From NCBI GenBank assembly GCA_002432565.1, contig DJFP01000224.1:8698-16747 (forward strand): 8,050 nt of DNA, written 5' to 3'. The translations under genes and the position numbers were made by a program. The notes beneath the pieces are model-generated. The model was not told the DNA's origin, did not search any database, and worked only from the letters and a program-made list of their open reading frames with translations. This stretch comes from Flavobacteriales bacterium UBA5869. GTDB taxonomy: Bacteria; Bacteroidota; Bacteroidia; Flavobacteriales_D; Crocinitomicaceae. This document shows, one piece after another, positions 6,169 to 8,050 of this stretch (its first letter is position 1; each line of letters begins with the position of its first letter).

Positions 6169-7182
6169 ATGAACAAACCTTTTTCAGCCTCTGTCGAAAC
6201 AACCCGTTTGGGAATTATGCACTTAAAACGTTACTGGGAAAAACAACAAGCCATCCGGAACGGAGTATTGAACAATGCGGACATGTCCGAAGAATGGCAG
6301 TTGGATTACACTTTGCTGGTTGCACTGAACCTTGGGCTGGAACAAACAGTTCGGTACCTGTATATCGACGGAGCATCCATTGACGAGTTTGAAGACTGGA
6401 TACTGAAAGTGAACGGAGGAAGCATACCGGAAGAAAATATCCGGCAATTCAATGCTCGAATCCTTCAGCGGGATGAGCCGAAAAAAAGAGAAATCGAGCA
6501 GGTTCTTAGTGAAGAAGAACTTCATTTCTGGGAGGAAAACGGGTACCTGATAATCCGTGGGGCCATTCCAAAGGAAGATTGTGAAGCCACAGTAAAAGTG
6601 ATTTGTGATTTTATTGGTGCAGACCTATCCAAACCTGAAACCTGGTATACGGCCCATCCGGCGAAACAAGGAGTGATGGTTCAACTCTTCCAGCATGAAT
6701 TGTTGGAGCAAAACCGGCGCTCACCAAAGGTGTTGAAAGCGTATGAACAATTGTGGAACAGAACGGATTTGTGGCTGAACACGGATCGTTGCGGATTTAA
6801 TCCACCGGTTACAGAATCACACCCTTATCAGGGTTTTCCATTGCATTGGGACGTGAGTTTGAAGCAGCCGATCCCATTAGGCCTTCAGGGAATTTTGTAC
6901 TTGACCGATACAGCTGAAAATCAGGGCGCATTTACTTTGGTTCCCGGATTTCACCGAAAGATTGAAGCTTGGTTGAGCTCATTGCCGGATGGTGAAAATC
7001 CAAGGAATCAGGACTTTTATGCCCTTGGAGCTAAACCCATTGCTGCTCAAGCGGGAGATTTTATTATCTGGCATCAGGCACTACCACACGGGAGCAGCCC
7101 GAATTTGGCTCATAGCCCGCGTATTGTTCAATACATCAATTATGCACCGATTGATCTTGAAATCAAAAAAGAATGGATTTAA
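6169..7182 (+). CDS. Phytanoyl-CoA dioxygenase (PhyH)-family Fe(II)/2-oxoglutarate oxygenase
   Basis: This 337-residue protein carries the PhyH-type double-stranded beta-helix (about residues 112-325), which uses Fe(II), O2 and 2-oxoglutarate to hydroxylate a small substrate. The facial triad is His226-x-Asp228 in LHWDVS and His307 in LPHGSSPN; Arg318 in SPRIVQY, eleven residues later, fits the 2-oxoglutarate anchor. The core opens with LSEEELHFWEENGYLIIRG, a typical PhyH start. Before it lie about 110 mostly helical, charged residues with no family I recognise. The frame can be extended to a TTG at 6133, but ATG 6169 is preferred because it is a standard codon and follows a possible -7 box. 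The substrate is unknown, as PhyH members act on lipids, ectoine precursors and many secondary metabolites. The ferritin gene downstream has its own promoter, so the two need not be co-transcribed. Confidence 0.9.
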   Translation: MNKPFSASVETTRLGIMHLKRYWEKQQAIRNGVLNNADMSEEWQLDYTLLVALNLGLEQTVRYLYIDGASIDEFEDWILKVNGGSIPEENIRQFNARILQRDEPKKREIEQVLSEEELHFWEENGYLIIRGAIPKEDCEATVKVICDFIGADLSKPETWYTAHPAKQGVMVQLFQHELLEQNRRSPKVLKAYEQLWNRTDLWLNTDRCGFNPPVTESHPYQGFPLHWDVSLKQPIPLGLQGILYLTDTAENQGAFTLVPGFHRKIEAWLSSLPDGENPRNQDFYALGAKPIAAQAGDFIIWHQALPHGSSPNLAHSPRIVQYINYAPIDLEIKKEWI

Positions 7183-7183
7183 C

Positions 7184-7212
7184 TTGATTTTCAGCTGAAA
7201 ATCTTAACTTTG
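7184..7212 (+). promoter_or_regulatory. Bacteroidota-type promoter of the ferritin gene
   Basis: TTG (7184-7186), an 18-nt spacer and TAACTTTG (7205-7212) fit the TTG-N17-23-TAnnTTTG pattern fully. Transcription would begin near 7218, about 20 nt before the ferritin start codon. It begins immediately after the dioxygenase stop codon. Confidence 0.75.
7186..7203. promoter_or_regulatory. Perfect 18-nt palindrome in the ferritin promoter spacer; operator candidate
   Basis: GATTTTCAGCTGAAAATC is its own reverse complement over all 18 bases. It fills almost the whole gap between the -33 and -7 elements, which is where a repressor would block RNA polymerase. It has an even centre, unlike the 7-1-7 Fur box, so Fur is not an obvious match. 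As RNA it could also form a short AT-rich hairpin 3 nt after the dioxygenase stop codon, but no T-run follows (TTAACTTTG), so a terminator role is less likely. Confidence 0.55.
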
Positions 7213-7239
7213 ATAGAAACAGAATAAAAAGTTATAACA

Positions 7240-7764
7240 ATGAATAAGCGAATTGAAGCGGCATTAAATGATCAAATTCAAAAAGAATCATCTTCCTCTC
7301 AATATTACTTGGCTATGGCTTCCTGGGCAGAAACAAAAGGACTGAACGGGACGGCAAAGTTCATGTACACACATTCAGACGAAGAGCGGTTCCACATGTT
7401 GAAGCTGATCAAATTTGTAAATGAACGCGGAGGTGTAGCTGTTGTTCCTTCAATTCCGGAGCCGCCAAGAGAATATGATTCTTTGGAGCGTGTTTTTGAA
7501 TTGCTGCTGGAGCATGAAGTGGGGGTTTCCGAGAGCATCAACGGTGTAGTTGATATTTGTTTACAGGAAAAAGATTATTCCACACATAATTTCATGCAGT
7601 GGTATGTTTCCGAGCAATTGGAAGAAGAAGCGTTGGGTCGCAGTATTCTGGACAAATTGCGCCTGATTGGCGGAGACAAAGGGGGACTTTACCTGTTCGA
7701 TCGCGATATGGAAACTGCAGCAGCGGCAGCTGTGAAAGCAGGAAACGCAGATCAGAAAGCGTAA
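7240..7764 (+). CDS. ftnA: Ferritin (FtnA-type, non-heme iron storage)
   Basis: This 174-residue protein is a four-helix-bundle ferritin that should assemble into a 24-subunit cage, oxidise Fe(II) and store it as a ferric mineral in the cytoplasm. All ferroxidase ligands can be placed, each shifted by one from E. coli FtnA: Glu16, Glu49 and His52 (in DEERFH), Glu93, Gln126 and Glu129. Glu48, Glu125 and Glu128 are also present and suit the third iron site of bacterial ferritins. Tyr23 matches the conserved Tyr next to the site. There is no Met ligand as in heme-binding bacterioferritin. The length is normal, with an Ala-rich end. It has its own strong promoter with a palindrome in the spacer. 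Iron or oxidative-stress control is an inference from the family. Confidence 0.96.
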   Translation: MNKRIEAALNDQIQKESSSSQYYLAMASWAETKGLNGTAKFMYTHSDEERFHMLKLIKFVNERGGVAVVPSIPEPPREYDSLERVFELLLEHEVGVSESINGVVDICLQEKDYSTHNFMQWYVSEQLEEEALGRSILDKLRLIGGDKGGLYLFDRDMETAAAAAVKAGNADQKA

Positions 7765-7826
7765 AGCTTTGACAGTGAAACTTTTTCGGTGAATTATTCG
7801 TTGAAATAAACGAAATAAAGTACTCT

Positions 7827-8050
7827 ATGCTCGTTCGATTACTAGGAATTGGAGCTGTTGTTGCGTTTGCTACTACTAGCGCGGTAAGTCAAGTCTCGTA
7901 TCGTTTTAGAAATTTTTCTATTAACGATGGACTCTCACAGAGTTCGGTAACGACTATTGTGCAAGACGAAGCAGGGACCTTATGGCTGGGAACCCAGGAC
8001 GGTCTGAACCGTTTTGACGGACAGCAATTTGAAGTATTTACATCGGATGA
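7827..8050 (+). CDS. Two-component-regulator propeller (Reg_prop) protein, 3'-truncated by the window
   Basis: The frame from ATG 7827 runs open to the window end (74 codons). A signal peptide, [22 protein letters not shown], with the Ser-Gln end common in this phylum, is followed by a clear propeller repeat: [20 protein letters not shown] and [22 protein letters not shown]. The pattern 'GLSqxxVxxIxxDxxGxxWxGTxxGLxrfdG' is the usual first blade of Reg_prop sensor domains. In Bacteroidota this fold usually forms the periplasmic sensor of hybrid histidine kinases or of regulators with a LuxR-type output domain, but the output part lies outside the window. A short inverted repeat, TTCGTT with AACGAA (7797-7802, 7809-7814), and a direct repeat of GAAATAAA (7803-7810, 7812-7819) precede the start; neither is strong enough to assign a role. 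Confidence 0.85.
   Translation, partial: MLVRLLGIGAVVAFATTSAVSQVSYRFRNFSINDGLSQSSVTTIVQDEAGTLWLGTQDGLNRFDGQQFEVFTSD

Noticed and set aside
7756..7785. Hairpin AAAGC-GTAAA-GCTTT plus later T-run as ferritin terminator
   Set aside because: The stem is only 5 bp, spans the stop codon, and the T-run is about 11 nt away from it.
7769..7797. TTGACA (7769-7774) with AATTAT (7792-7797) as a sigma-70 type promoter for the sensor gene
   Set aside because: The -10 is poor, and Bacteroidota primary sigma factors use a different consensus; TTGACA here is likely chance.

Overview
The window looks like chromosomal DNA of a Bacteroidota bacterium, probably of the Flavobacteriales. Three things support this. 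The protease at the left edge ends in a type IX secretion (T9SS) type A sorting domain, a system confined to this phylum. Two intergenic sites match the Bacteroidota promoter pattern (TTG, a spacer of about 17-23 nt, then TAnnTTTG), and E. coli-like ribosome binding sites are mostly absent. Exported proteins show the common Ser-Gln signal-peptide end, and the lipoprotein has an acidic stretch after its cysteine. A Fluviicola-like relative would fit, but that genus is a guess.

Layout. 1-1143 is the 3' part of a secreted subtilisin-like protease, closed by a strong intrinsic terminator (1167-1202). 1227-3171 holds three same-strand genes: a GNAT acetyltransferase, a small lipoprotein and a secreted protein of unknown function. 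The two gaps between them each carry one copy of the same 29-30 nt element, a T-run followed by a GC hairpin. 3172-3296 is a promoter-bearing leader with a possible 26-codon ORF, leading into an ERI-1/KapD-like DEDDh 3'-5' exonuclease (3297-3839). This gene converges on rnr (RNase R, 3898-6057, minus strand) across a 58-nt gap dominated by hairpins. The rnr gene diverges from a phytanoyl-CoA dioxygenase-like Fe(II)/2-oxoglutarate oxygenase (6169-7182) across a gap with a perfect 7-1-7 palindrome. A bacterial ferritin (7240-7764) follows, with a near-textbook Bacteroidota promoter whose spacer holds a perfect 18-nt palindrome. At the right edge a sensor-type protein begins (7827-8050), with a signal peptide followed by a two-component-regulator propeller repeat.

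The genes mostly look like independent housekeeping or accessory units, not one pathway. Two weak themes can be seen: two 3'-5' exoribonuclease or exonuclease genes placed tail to tail, and an iron enzyme next to an iron-storage gene. No mobile element, CRISPR array, rRNA or tRNA was found. No gene-free stretch exceeds about 125 nt. I did not find a convincing new multi-gene system. The best leads are non-coding: the duplicated intergenic element, the palindrome in the ferritin promoter, and the exonuclease leader.
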